Positions 26,534 to 41,981 of a DNA stretch of 64,000 nucleotides are shown here, one piece after another (the first letter of the stretch is position 1; every line of letters starts with the position of its first letter). The notes beneath the pieces are model-generated. The model was not told where the DNA came from. It saw only the letters and a program-made list of their open reading frames with translations, and made no database searches. The position numbers were made by a program, and so were the translations under genes. This DNA is from Castanea sativa (Eukaryota > Streptophyta > Magnoliopsida > Fagales > Fagaceae): positions 12,358,835 to 12,422,834 of the forward strand of contig NC_134018.1 of assembly GCF_040712315.1 (NCBI RefSeq), given 5' to 3'.

Positions 26534-27946
26534 TAAAAAATTCACTGAAATAAGATGAAAAAGTACAGTGAAACAAAGTACACAGGCATTGTGCTATGAT
26601 ACCAGCAGATATCTAAACTAAAAGGCAATGAAAGTAAAAAAATCAAGTAAATCAGGAAAAGAACTGAAAGAAGAAACACCCTATGTAAAGTTTTTCTTTT
26701 AAGTGTATATATATATACACTTACATAAAACTTTGTAATAATGACCTACGACAGTAAATGCTTTGACCAGCACATGTAATGAAGCTTCAAATTGTGTGAA
26801 TTTCCTTTACTTGTGGAAGAATGCCATGATGACAGCCTTATGAGAAATTTCCATCTCAACCCAACTCAATAATGGCATAGGTCAACCATATAACATCTCT
26901 TAGAACATAAGTACTTACATAAAACTTTGTAATAATGACCTAAGCCAGTAGAAGCTTTGACTAGCACAACTAATGAAGCTTCAAATTGTGTGAATTTCCA
27001 TTACTTGTGGAAGAATGCCATGTTGACAGCCTTATGAGAAATTTCTATCTCAACCCAACTCAATAATGGCATAGATCAACCACATAACGTCTCTTAGAAC
27101 AGAAAAAAATATCTTTTCAATTGACTCTATCAGTGTCCTTGTCTTGCCCTCAAGTTTGTAGCATCTGTGAACAGATAAATCAATTAGACCTCTAAAGAGA
27201 GTCATAGGCCAAGCAGAACTATACAATTCATTCTCAACTGCCTTTGCCTCATTAGATCCCCACTTACCTCAACTTCAATGTTCTAACATTACATTATTCC
27301 CTTTTTGGTCCTTCCCTGTCTTTCCACTTATCCCACCCAAAAACCAAATATCTGAAGACATACTATTTCTTGACTGCCCAAGATAAGACACTGTAGAGTA
27401 TTCATTGAATTCACAATTCAGTTAGAACCATCTATCCAATAAATATGAGAAAAACAGTTCAGAAATTCACATAACAGTACCAAGACCAAAAATGAAAAGC
27501 ATACCATTTCTCATTTACAGAAGTGGAAACAAAAAGAAAAAAGCAATCAAATACACCACTCTACAAACCTTCAACACTTGCTGCCGCAGCAGCTGTTGAT
27601 GTGCTAGCTCCAGCAGCGGGTCTCCGACGCATTCTACGAGCACCAGTAGCGCGTACAACTGTTTCCCTCCTTGGAACCTAAACTTCATAACAGATTAAAA
27701 GATCAAATAGAAAGCTTACAGTAGAACAAGAGAAAAGCCATAATTCCACAGACTTCTAATCTTCCATCAAACATCAAACCCTTAAAACTATAAAACAAGC
27801 TTAACGTGAAGAGGAGGAAACCCTACCTCACGCTCTTCTTCATTTTCATCTTGTGATTGAGAATCCCGACGGCGTTTCCACAGGAAGAGTGGAATTAATG
27901 CAACAATAAGAAGCATAGTAAGAATCCCAACAAAAAGGTCCTCCAT
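23509..27946 (-). CDS. DDRGK1: DDRGK domain-containing protein 1 (UFBP1), UFMylation adaptor
   Basis: An ER-anchored protein that works with the UFM1 E3 ligase UFL1 in UFMylation, linked to ER homeostasis and ER-phagy. Eight coding exons on -, all GT-AG and in phase: 27946-27827, 27677-27569, 26334-26231, 25725-25624, 25527-25366, 25032-24976, 24703-24667 and 23714-23509. They give about 298 aa. An N-terminal membrane anchor ([21 protein letters not shown]) is followed by WKRRR. A long charged Glu/Lys/Arg-rich coiled-coil region spans exons 3 to 5. The C-terminal winged-helix-like domain contains the name-giving [10 protein letters not shown] in exon 8. The start ATG is preceded by a 5'UTR intron (28944-27965). 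Intron 2 carries a 194-bp tandem duplication and intron 5 a SINE. Confidence 0.94.
25170..25291 (+). mobile_element. tRNA-derived SINE in DDRGK1 intron 5
   Basis: The element contains TCTAGCTCAAATGGCAC (A-box-like) and GTGGGTTCAAGACCCAC (B-box) and ends in an A-rich tail. It is flanked by near-perfect 15-bp repeats (25155-25169 and 25292-25306, 13 of 15 matching; core AACACTC). It is antisense to DDRGK1 and fills over a third of the 333-bp intron. Confidence 0.75.
26495..26531. repeat. AT microsatellite in DDRGK1 intron 2
   Basis: About 18 AT units in the intron between coding exons 2 and 3. Confidence 0.85.
26719..27103. repeat. 194-bp tandem duplication in DDRGK1 intron 2
   Basis: Two consecutive copies start with ACTTACATAAAACTTTGTAA at 26719 and 26913, and both contain GCTTCAAATTGTGTGAATTT and the segment ending CTCTTAGAACA. 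Differences are few, so the duplication is fairly young. No splice signal or coding content is seen. Confidence 0.9.
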
Positions 27947-29020
27947 CCTTCTTTAAATCTCAAGCTGCCATTAACAACATTACAATGAGCCCATAGATAG
28001 ACCCGATATATAAAAATCCAAAATAGTCAATTATATACCCAATTTCATAAACTGTGCAAACAAAATTAACATCCCTTTTAACTAATCATCTATTATTACA
28101 CAATAAAAATTCATACAATGAGCCCACATATAGAACTAACATATAAAAATCCTACACGGTCGCTTATACATTGAAGAGATATTCAATTTCACAAACTGTG
28201 CAAACAAATTTAACATCCCCTTTCACTAAACATCTATTACAAAATAAAATTTCATACAATGAGCCCACATATAGACTTATCATATAAAAATTCAACACGA
28301 TCGCGTATACATTGAAGAGATGTGCAATTTCAAAAACCATGCAAACAAATTTAACACCCCCTTTCACTAAAACATCAATTACCCAATAAATTTTCATACT
28401 TTTCCACCTAAGATTGACTAGCTAATTTTATATTCCATCATTTAGCAGCTAAATTTAGCTAAGTATTTCAAAAATCAATAACTACTCAAAACGAAGCTAT
28501 GAAGCAATTGATAAGAAGAAAATGGATACAATTTCAAGATTTGGAAAAGCGAATGGAACAGTGAAAGTTACACTGCGTTTGATTCCTCAGAAAATAAATC
28601 AAATTAAATATTCAATTTTTTTTGGGTACAAAGATTAATTTAGAATTCTTATTATTTTGAAGCTGGAAAAATAAAAATAAATAGGATCTACAAATAGTTT
28701 TGACTCAGATAGACTTATGCTTCGTTTGGTTTCTGAGAAATACAACGAAAATAAAAAAAGAAGAATTTAGAGTTCAAAACGAGAATTTCGGCCAAGTTGA
28801 GTTTTGGGCTGACCTTTTAATTTCTCGGGAACCAAACGGAGAAGCTAGGGTTTGATAATTTTATTTCTGATTTTTATTTTTATTTAAAAAATAACTAAAC
28901 AAATTGTTTAGAATAAAGTTCAAATTTGGCGAACATTTACGTACCTTGGAAAAGTGTTGGAGAAGAAAGTGAGAGAGTGACGGTTTCAACAATGAGCAAC
29001 GTCGAAGAAGTTAAGGAAAA
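27947..29020 (-). promoter_or_regulatory. DDRGK1 5' leader: noncoding exon, leader intron, proximal promoter
   Basis: On the - strand a noncoding exon ends TTTTCCAAG at 28945 with donor GTACGT. The matching acceptor TGGCAG lies just before 27964, 18 bases upstream of the ATG. The leader intron (28944-27965) is about 980 bp. The transcription start is probably near 29000-29080 but cannot be fixed by eye. Confidence 0.65.
27982..28398. repeat. Triplicated 133-143 bp unit in DDRGK1 5'UTR intron
   Basis: Three diverged head-to-tail copies start at ACAATGAGCCCA (27982, 28115, 28256), each continuing through the ATATAAAAATCC and CAAACAAA..TTAACA segments. The block occupies nearly half of the 980-bp leader intron. 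Confidence 0.85.
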
Positions 29021-29522
29021 AGGAAAAGCAGGGCTGAAACGGTGTCGTCTTGATACACAGTCCACACGTATAGTATAGATGCATATGACATGGCTTCTCT
29101 ACGACTACTAGCAAAAACCCTTTTCTTTTAGTAAACGATTAGTCGGATAAGCGTTGGCGTTTATAGGAAGTATGGACTTGTTAAGGCATCAATAAAGTAT
29201 ACTAGGACACTATATTTCGCAATTTATTTAGCAGCTATTGAAAATTTCTTTTACGTATGATAAAAATAGTGTCAATGGTAAATTCATACAAAAATAGTAT
29301 CTGATATTTTAATAATGGTGGAAAATGTTATATCCTTATTGCTTTTTATTATTTTTGGACCATGTAGGATGTGTCATTAGATTGAAATTGGATTTATAAA
29401 AACTTACCCTGAGTTATTTGGTTTGAGTCGCACAACTTAGAAGAAATTACTATATTAGAACTAGAAGAATCTCAAAGCAAAGAAGGAAGACAATAACAGA
29501 AGACCCTCATACCTCTAGTACT

Positions 29523-29984
29523 CAGGGTGGTCGATATCGTACCGGAACCGGTCGTACCGGCCGGTACATATCGTACCGGTCAGTGCACCAGTATCAGTAC
29601 ACTTCTATTTTGTACCAAAAAAAATGCCGGTCGTACCGGCCGCGTACCGACCAATTTTGGGCAATACCGGCCGGTACCGAGCATACCGGCCTGTACAGAA
29701 AAAAGCTTTTTTTTTTTTAGTTTTGTAATTTTTGTAAGGGCATAATGGTAACTTATTTACATTAACTTATTAGTATTATTTGTTTTCTTAGTATGCAATA
29801 AACAACTAAGCTTTCTATTTTTTATATTGTGTTTTTTTTTTCCTTTTAATTGATACTAAAGTCTAAAACTATGAATAATTTGTTCTGAATTGAGGTAATG
29901 TTTTGTGAAAAACTTTTATATTTACTATAATATAAATGAAATATTATATGCTTATAAACATGGTTCTAAAGATTTTGGTGTGTG

Positions 29985-30015
<31 letters not shown>

Positions 30016-30119
30016 ATAGCGGTAAATCCGAAACGGTACACCAGTATTAACCGGTATCCGAAATATATCGTACTGGTGACCAAACTGGTACAGTCTCCGG
30101 TACGGTATTGACTTTCTTG
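29523..30119. mobile_element. Non-autonomous hAT-like transposon with perfect 8-bp TSD
   Basis: A 597-bp element bounded by the identical octamer CTAGTACT (29515-29522 and 30120-30127). The left end reads CAGGGTGGTCGATATCGTAC and the right end, on the other strand, CAAGAAAGTCAATACCGTAC, matching at 15 of 21 positions over the first 21 bases. An 8-bp TSD and CA..TG termini are hAT traits. The subterminal DNA is dense in GGTACCG/CCGGTACG palindromic motifs, unlike the AT-rich surroundings, probably repeated transposase-binding sites. No transposase frame was seen. A TA microsatellite (29987-30014) lies inside. Confidence 0.85.
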
Positions 30120-30529
30120 CTAGTACTCGCTTTCCACAAAAAAAAAATGGTGGGTTTGCATGGCATAGACCTGCTTTTATAGTTCTCACAATAACTTGCC
30201 ATGTGACATTCGACTTCTATATTACTTAGGACTCCAATCTAGATTTGGAGGCATATTGAATTTCTTGTAAAAGAATGCAAGAGCACTTGAGGTTCCATCA
30301 AGATATATATTGGAAAAGTGCTTATATTTGATATTTTTATCTCTCTGTAACTTTTATCTATCAATGTTTGAGTTTAAGTTGGCCTTCTTTAAAAAGATGG
30401 AGTTTCAGATAGTCTGTAGTTCTGTGTTTGATTCTTATTAGAACTAAAAGTAGTCTAACCAGGAAACAAAGTCCTCTAGTTGAAACTAGTATTGTTAAAA
30501 AATCTCATGCAATATCCATTATTATTGTT

Positions 30530-30780
30530 ATAGAAAATTTCATTAACATACATATTGAGGTTTGGGCTAATGCCAACCAAATCTAATACATTTCAAAACT
30601 AATCAATTTGATCCTTAAAACCAATTAAGTCTCTACATGCTATTAGGTCCATTAGTGATTTTTCTCGACTATCTTAAGGATCAAGTTGGGTTTAGGGACC
30701 AAATTGGTCTCTAGTTTTGAAATGTCTTAAAACTGATTGGTATTAGCCCAAACCTTAAAATATATTAATGGAATATACCC
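30530..30780. mobile_element. Foldback MITE with ~60-bp inverted arms
   Basis: Two arms of about 60 bases pair across a roughly 130-bp centre. Each contains AGGTTTGGGCTAAT and ACATTTCAAAAC on its own strand. The octamer TTATTGTT flanks the element at 30522-30529 and 30781-30788. The 8-bp flank suggests hAT, but the termini do not start CA, so the superfamily is open. Confidence 0.7.
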
Positions 30781-31007
30781 TTATTGTTCACATGGAGTCG
30801 TCAACAAAGAAGTCTTTATCTCTTTGATGACTAGAAATTCTAATCAAGTCAATTATTGAATGGAAGATCTCCTATGTAAAAACATACATCCTAGCATACG
30901 TGTGGACCTTTCTAAAACCTGTCCTAAGTTACAGCTGGACATTTTGAAAAGAGTTTTTCTCTACCCAATAAAAAAGTTTGAGTTCTAACTTCTAAGATTA
31001 AAAAGAA

Positions 31008-31105
31008 GCTGTGGCACAATGGTAGGAAACTCTTGAAAGCCTCATAACAAGTCAGAGGTTTAAGTCCTAGCTTGTGCAACCTAATCTACTATAGATTGTG
31101 GCACA
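31008..31105 (+). repeat. SINE-like remnant
   Basis: The segment with GTGGCACAATGGTAGGAAAC and then CAGAGGTTTAAGTCCTAG resembles the A- and B-box spacing of the other tRNA-derived elements here. No TSD was found. Confidence 0.35.
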
Positions 31106-31149
31106 CCCGCTCTCATTCTTCTCCAAGTTTTTTAGAAGTCAAAATTCTG

Positions 31150-31790
31150 AAATTTTTTGCCTAATAAACATTTGAAGAAATTCACTCGAATCTGTCTTCC
31201 AAAACTTGAAGTTTTATTAGAATCAAGCTCAAAAACCTCCTAAAACTTCAAAAAATCATTGAAACTCTATTGATCAAGTCTCTAAAGTCTTGAAGAACTT
31301 TCGTTCAAATGCGAATTTTTGCCTAAAAAAATCGAAGAAATTCATTCAAATCTTTCTTCCAAAACTTGAAGTTTTTTTAGAATCAAGCTCAAAAACCTCT
31401 AGAAACTTCAAAAAATCATTGAAGCTCTATTGATCAAGCCTCTAAAGCCTTGAAGAACTTCCATCCAAAAGCCTTCACATTTGAAGAATCTTCAAAGAAC
31501 TTGAAGAACATTCAAAGAACTTGAAAAACAACAAATCTCTAACAAGTTCAAAGTTAGGAATTCATTGTGAAGATTATTCGATCCGTCTTCCAACCAAAGT
31601 AGAGAAGATATCATGTTCGAGTTAAGACTACGAGAGGATGGAATCAGAGGATCTTTCTTATGTAAAAGAATTAAAATGAAGAATTGTACTCACTCATTAT
31701 ATAAATACAAATTTATATTTGTGAAGCACTTTGAATTGTTTGATTTTCAAACTTGAGAATTTTGTGTTTACAACAATGAGCTAGGACAAA
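31150..31790 (+). repeat. 162-bp tandem duplication in LTR-like sequence
   Basis: A unit with TTTTTGCCTA, CTTCCAAAACTTGAAG and CTATTGATCAAG occurs at about 31150-31311 and again at 31312-31470. The following sequence, ending ATTTTGTGTTTACA near 31772, looks like the 3' half of a plant LTR. This is a solo-LTR remnant by style only; no matching 5' end, TSD or partner was found. Confidence 0.4.
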
Positions 31791-33940
31791 CAAAATCTAT
31801 CCCCGTCCAATCACCTCTTCAAGATAGGAAAAATTAACACAAGGCAAGATAGATCATATGGACAAGGAATATTTATCATTCATACTAAAAATGCCACTAT
31901 CACTTCTTTTTTCTTTTTTATCATGCTTAGATGGCAAAGTCATTTGCTCGGCTCTACATATATGCAAGGGTGACCACCCTGACTTGCAAAAAAATGTATA
32001 TATATGCTTGCAAAAAAAAAAAATTTATATGCTAAACTAACATATCCTAACCACCCTAATAAAAATTTTGAACACCTTAACTTGAAAATCATAGCAATTT
32101 GGGTTCAACAAAAATAAAAGTAATGCTGCATCCACAACATTATCACAATGAGTTGGACCCAAGATTAACATTACTAACATTATTTTTCTATCTATCAATA
32201 ATAATTTGTCAAATAAGATTTGTTATGAAAATGTTATGGATATTAGCATTACACCAAAGATAATTTTGGCCTCCCAAACATAATTCTTAACCACTTAAAT
32301 CCCCAAAAAATGGCTTAAATAATAACAATAAAAATTAGCCCAACTAACAACAAAAATAACCCAAACAAAAACAAGATTAGACCAAATAACAATAAGTGAA
32401 CAAATTGTTCAATAAAAAGCCTATTCAAATTTGTAACTTGTTTAACCCATTATATGAAAATAATCTATAATATCATTGTTTCTTAAAATATTAAACCAAA
32501 AGAAATATTGTAGTCTTGAGTTCTCATTAATAGTGCCAACAATGATGCTCTCTATGACTTTATAGTTGCAACAACAATTTTGCTCTTCTTAGCAACTTGA
32601 CACGTAATTGTAGCAAATATCATCTCTCTCTCTCTCTCTTTTCCTCTTTTCTAATATCATTTTAGACTCTTTCACTTTATTATTCTCATCTCAACACTCT
32701 TAGTTCTCACTTTATTTCTTATCAATTTTTTTTTTTCTTTTTCTCTTTGATAGTAGAAAAAAATTGTAATACTTCATATATTTGTATGTTTTTTTTTTTT
32801 GAGACGTTAATATTTAAGTTTCTTAGTGATATTTAAGTGTATTTTTCTTAGTGATATTTAAGTGTATTTTTTTTTAATAACGTTGATATACTCAAATTAT
32901 TTCTCAAAAAGTTTCTTAGTGATATTTAAGTCTTTATTTTTTTTTATGACGTTGATATACTGAAATTATTTCTCAAAAATATTTCTAGAACCGCGGCTAT
33001 GCTGATAACCTAATGGTTTAGGTACTCCCTTCCCCATCCATTTGCACTTCTTCGTTGACAAGCATTCATCTCATGATAACTTTTTTTTCTTTATTTTACG
33101 TGGAGATTTTGTTTAGATTTGTTATGGTTGAGTCAATCTTCAATTGGATGCGCCTGTGAATTAATGTGGGTCGACAAAACAAACAGCACCGAGCGGTAAA
33201 GCTGATCCTAATGCAGCTCGACTTCCCCCTCATAATTCTCACCCATTCGCCTTGACTCCCATTTTAAAAAACCGTAGAGGATGATGCTGAGCAAAAACCC
33301 CCTCCAAAAGCTAATTGCTACCAATCATTAGGATTAGCAGTGAAACTACGGGTAGCCGATGACTAGGTGAGTTCATAAAAGTACTTACTCATAATGGCTC
33401 AACGAAATTATAAGGCTTTTTACATCAAAGTCTGATGACAATTTGAGCTTTTAATTTCTAATTTGTAGATGATCACGGTTTTGGATGATTTTTTCTCAAC
33501 CATTGATTTGGAGTCATCTATAACACATTAAGCAAACTGTATCATACACCTAAACACACAATGAGTCAATGAACATTATCTCATCACGTGTACTGTTCCT
33601 GCAAAACCTAGACTGTATGATTTCTAGCACAAATCATGGACCATCTAGCACATGAAGAAGAAGGTCCAAATCATTGAAAAGGAAAAAGGAGAAGATGGCC
33701 AGGGACTATCCAGAAAATAACACTTTTGTCTCTAGCCAAAGAGAGAAGCATACAAGAAGTAAATAAAGCTAAATGCTAAATGCTAGCACAAAGCCACCAT
33801 TAAGTACTAAAAGAAGAAAAGCCCACCATATAAACATCATCCTCACTACACCACACCACACCACAAACTCATTCCTATGAACCATATTTTATTCCGGCAC
33901 ATATATATTTTTTTATTATTAAAAACTCTAAAATTTGATT

Positions 33941-37690
<3,750 letters not shown>

Positions 37691-37697
37691 TTAGGAT

Positions 37698-37701
<4 letters not shown>

Positions 37702-37728
<27 letters not shown>
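37702..37728. repeat. GT/CA microsatellite in THI1 5' leader
   Basis: About 13 GT units (CA on the sense strand of THI1) 45-70 bases upstream of its start codon. Confidence 0.85.
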
Positions 37729-39092
37729 AGAGTGTGTCTGAGATTGTGAAGATAATGAGGAAGTGAAGAGGGGTTTTAAGGAGGAGTGGGGTGGAGAAAA
37801 TATCAGGCTGGTGAATGGTTGACACGTGCGGAGGGGATAGGATATGAAGGGTCTAGAATGGCTATATTGTTGTTACAAGTGGCACCCATGAAGTGGACCT
37901 TATTATAGTGAGAGACTGTGTTGACAGTGCGAGTGATACAACTTTTTTGAGTAATGCCGGTACACCAACTTTCCAATAATTTTATGCTAATACTTATCAT
38001 ACGGCAAGTTTTGATTGATATTGATGTATTTTATATAGTTTATTAACACATTTTAACCAATTAGAATTCATTATGTGGCGAGTTGTGTTACAAATTAGTG
38101 TCAAAATTAATATCCCTTACTCAACTTTTTTTCAGCTTTATTTTTTTCACAGTAGTAATTTACTAATTTGTTCCAACTATAATAAACAAATTTGACTTTT
38201 TTCTCCTGTTTTTGGTTTAGTTTAATTAGTAAAGCTTTTTAACTCCCAATAATAGAGGTACGAGTAAAACTTGGGAGATTATGGCTCCCAATATTTAAAA
38301 AGAAAAAATGAGCATATATAAATATATATGTTTAAATCCAAAATATTAAATTAGTCATTTCAAATTGAAAATTTACTCAAAAATTTTTAAATTTAAAATA
38401 ATCACTGGACTTATATGTGTTTAGTATTTTAATTGCTTGTTTCATGTTTGAGACCCAAAGTTAAAAGTTTGAGACTTTAAGTTGTGAGTGATGTGTTACA
38501 TTTTCACCCAAAGAATTATTTGAGTGCTTGTTATCTTTTGTCTACTGTATGTCTTAATTTTTTTTACATAAAAATACTAATTGAATTTTTCACCAAGAAG
38601 AATATTGTATAGAATAGTTATACTTCTATCTAGTTTTTCAATTTTTATTATAATTATGAAACAAACATTTTTAGTCTTAAATATTGTCAAAACTAAGTTT
38701 ACAACAAAATAAAAGATTTTTTTTTAGCAGATTCTTTGATTTTGTACATTGAAAGAGAAATCGCTACAATACTGGGTACAATTTTTGGTCCCCCAAAGCA
38801 TTAATCTTGATTCTGTCCCTATTGACTGGTGAAGTCTTTTATGGTCGAATGATTCCCGCTTATATCAAATATAAGTTGGTATTTTGATTTGATGATAAAA
38901 AGTTTGCCTACATCAAAAACTATTTGATGTCTTGATCTGATAATAAAAAGTAATCATCATGAGCATACCCCATAATTAAGTTGAAACTATCTCTTAAAAA
39001 AATAATAAAATAGACTTATTGAAGTGGTGGGTTGTGAGTTGGCATAATAAATTTCTTCAAATTAATTACAGTTTATCATCTCAGGAGTGATA
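37729..39092. other. THI1 upstream region and AT-rich intergenic DNA
   Basis: The first several hundred bases should hold the THI1 promoter; no TATA position was fixed. No gene was seen. A diverged SINE-like copy sits at about 38815-39005. Confidence 0.45.
38815..39005 (+). repeat. Diverged SINE-like copy
   Basis: Resembles the 41821-41981 element: ACTGGTGAAGTCTT, TGATGATAAAAAG and GTTGAAACTATCTCT appear in the same order, ending in an A-rich tail. The TGATAAAAAG part occurs twice, so a piece is internally duplicated. Confidence 0.45.
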
Positions 39093-39363
39093 ATAAATGC
39101 ATAATAATGCAACAATAGATAATGCTATATACAAACACACACACAATTCTAATAAATGACTATTAATAACTATCATAATTATTAGATTTTGTATTTAAAC
39201 CAACTAATAATATTACTAAAAGAGAAAAATATGTATATAAAAAATAAAATAAATAAATAAATAAAGAGGGGAAATATCATATTATGTTAAACAGTTCCAC
39301 AATTTATAACCTCAATGTATTATTAAATTAAGTATGCTTAAAAATTTATTCAACTTTTTTAAT

Positions 39364-39369
<6 letters not shown>

Positions 39370-39395
<26 letters not shown>
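39370..39395. repeat. AT microsatellite
   Basis: About 13 AT units inside the first tandem unit. Confidence 0.8.
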
Positions 39396-39403
<8 letters not shown>

Positions 39404-39614
39404 TATAATACAATATAAAATCTATTGTTTATAATTCACAACTGTGCTAGCCATTAATTTGATATATGATTTTTAATTTAAATTTGAATTTTATTCTATA
39501 TTTAAACTCTCTATTTAAATTTTGACACATCATTTTTTTCTTTAATTGGTATAATATATAGTTCTATATACAACAGTCATAATAAATACATAATGCAACA
39601 ATATATAATTCTAT

Positions 39615-40383
39615 TAAGGGTGTTAATGTTCGACCCAACTCACGAACATGACAAGAATCTGACACGGGCTTTTGCCACTTAGGGTTGGGCCTTAGTGGGT
39701 TTAGGTTATAAACGGGTCAACCCGTAAGCAACACAATAAGAAATGTGTCATAAGCGGGTCAACCTGTAATAAAAACGTTTAACACTCCAATTTATTTGTG
39801 TCAACTCGAAATAACACATTTAACACAACCCATTTAACTCGTATAACAAATATATATTCATTTTATTTTAGATTTGTCAAATACCTTTTATATCCAACCT
39901 ATACTTTAAATTAAAAAAGAAAAGTAAGTAATTACAAAAACTTACAAGGGATATAATTGATAATTGAAACTTTACAAATCCTGAGGATATTATAGTTTTG
40001 TTGAACTATGTTATTTTGAATTAGAGTTGAAGTGTATACACTTATTTTGGCGTGTAAAAAACTTATTTCTAGATAGACGTTATATTTTTGTTGAACTACA
40101 TTATTTTGAATGTGAGTTGAAGACTTAAAGTGAATGCACTATTTTTGGGATTTAAAAAATATATATATTACTAGATGGATGCTAGATTTAATATTATGTA
40201 GGTTGGAATGGATTATGTTACATTCATGTTAACCCAACATGACCTGTTTATTAAGCGTGTCAAGTAGGTTAAGTAAAAGGATCATGACACGATTATTAAA
40301 TAAGTTGGGTTCGAGTTGAGCCATTTAGTCGAATATTCCTACCTCGACACGATACGACACGCTAGCCCGAATTGACACATCTA
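39615..40383. mobile_element. Non-autonomous hAT-like transposon with perfect 8-bp TSD
   Basis: A 769-bp element flanked by AATTCTAT (39607-39614 and 40384-40391). The ends are TAAGGGTGTTAAT and, on the other strand, TAGATGTGTCAAT. TAG/TAA-GGTGTYAAT-like ends with an 8-bp TSD are hAT traits. Subterminal regions are rich in GGGTCAACCCG, CGACACGATACGACACG and AACACGACCC-like motifs. No transposase frame was seen. It interrupts a pre-existing tandem duplication, so it arrived later. Confidence 0.8.
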
Positions 40384-40850
40384 AATTCTATATATAGACA
40401 CAATTCTATCATTATTAGCAATTTTTGTATTTGAACCAACAAATAATATTAATAAAAGAGGAGAAATATGTTTCTAAAAAAAGGAAGAGGGGAAATATCA
40501 TATTATGTTGAACTTTTCCGTGAATTGCAATTGGTTACTAACTTATAGTATGTATAAAATTATTAAAATCGAAACTATTTGATTTTCTCATTAAAAAAAC
40601 AGTATGTTTTTGGATTTTGGATTTTGGTTAACTTCAAAATATTGTACCGCATAAGTTTGAGTGTTTCAAAATTTTACATTTTATCTTAATATTATATTTT
40701 TAATTAAATTTTGAGCATTATATTCTATATTTAAACTCTCCATTAATGTTATAAAAAAAAAAACCTCCATTAAAAGTTTGCCACATCATATTTTCCTTAA
40801 AAAGAGCAGAATGCATAATTCCGTATACAAACACAATAATAATAAATGTC

Positions 40851-41806
40851 ATGCTAAATTATACCGTATAAGCCAAATACCACTTATTCAATAAAAAAAT
40901 TAATATTATTATATAATTTCATATTTAGAACAAAAAAAACAAAAAACACAACTGAGAAATATCATATTTTGAGAATACTAAAATGTGCAATATCTTTTTA
41001 TAAGAATTGACATATCTCATGATAAGCAAATAATAAAAATAATATCAGTGATAATAACCTCATGTAAAAATAATATTAATTGCTTCAAAATATCAATTGA
41101 TGTGTCTTATAAAAAAAATTTATGTGATGACTTATTTTGATTATTGTATAATATAAATATTGTTAACGATATTGATCCAGCAATAATAGATCATCTAAAT
41201 ATTTGAGAAAATGTGATAAATTCAAACAAAAGTAACATCCTCCCATAACAGTAAATCATCTAATATAATGTGAAAAATATTGTTGTTCGAATTATTATTA
41301 TTATTATTATTTGTGTGTCTGTGTTTTTTTTTCTCCTGGTTTATTAAGTCAGTGCTCTGTACTTTTGTGTGCTGATTCATGTGAGGGTGAGGCGTCATTT
41401 TGAACGTGAACTTTTGGCAATTTGTTGTTTGTGTGCAATCTTTTTTCGTTTGTGGTGCCACTGCCATGCATCTTTTGGCAATTTTGTCGTTGCTTGCTGC
41501 ACTATGGCCTTTAATTTTGTCGTAGCTTGTTTGGACACTTCTCATTTCCATTTTGAATGCAATTAAAATTGCCTTCACTTTCTTTTGATGAGATTAATTG
41601 ACGTGAGGGAAAAAAAAGATACGGTTTTAATTGCACTTTGACGTTATGCCATGAAAGGGATTGTAAATTTATAACCCACTTGTTCATACTTCAAATAGCT
41701 TAAGCTGGGAGAGAGAGGTTTCTAAAAAGAGTTAGGAGAGAGAGACTACTACACTGCCAAATTTTACTAACAGTAAGAACTAATATGCAACGTTCTCGAC
41801 CTACTC
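40851..41806. other. AT-rich intergenic DNA
   Basis: No gene was recognised. Opposite-strand frames at 41222-41578 include an AAT triplet run and have no known motif. Confidence 0.45.
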
Positions 41807-41820
41807 AAAGATTAAAATGA

Positions 41821-41981
41821 TGTGGGTTCCAGTTAATTCAACTGGAAAAGTCTTCGATGGTTGTATAAGAGATCTAGAGTTCAATCTCCGCCTATACCAA
41901 AAACTGATCGGTGTCTTAGTCTGATGACAAAAAGCTATCATTAGGAGCGAACGCTATAAATTGAAACTCTCTAAAAAAAAA
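41821..41981 (+). mobile_element. SINE-like retroposon
   Basis: A 161-bp element with TTCAACTGGAAAAGTC near its 5' end, AGAGTTCAATCTCCG as B-box-like sequence and an A-tail. It is flanked by AAAGATTAAAATGA (41807-41820 and 41982-41995). A diverged relative is at 38815. Confidence 0.75.

Larger units (their letters stand above)
30128..33940. other. Gene-poor intergenic DNA with repeats
   Basis: Between the hAT-like element and the THI1 3' end no intact gene was seen. It contains a foldback element (30530-30780), a SINE-like remnant (about 31008-31105), a 162-bp tandem duplication (31150-31470) in LTR-like sequence, a CT run (32624-32640), and a local repeat of TTTCTTAGTGATATTTAAG around 32818-32930. 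Confidence 0.5.
39093..40850. repeat. ~489-bp tandem duplication, second unit split by a hAT-like element
   Basis: Sequence beginning ATAAATGCATAATAATGCAA at 39093 recurs as ATAAATACATAATGCAACAA at 39582. Later landmarks pair as well: ACCAACTAATAATATTA with ACCAACAAATAATATTA, and GGGGAAATATCATATTATGT in both. Removing the inserted element at 39615-40383 leaves a second unit of about the same length as the first. Confidence 0.75.

Noticed and set aside
26719..28398. Possible CRISPR-like array of repeats
   Set aside because: These are long diverged tandem units in introns of a plant nuclear gene, without short repeats, unique spacers or cas genes.
41222..41578. 118-codon - strand frame
   Set aside because: It contains an Asn run from a triplet repeat and has no recognisable motif or family likeness.
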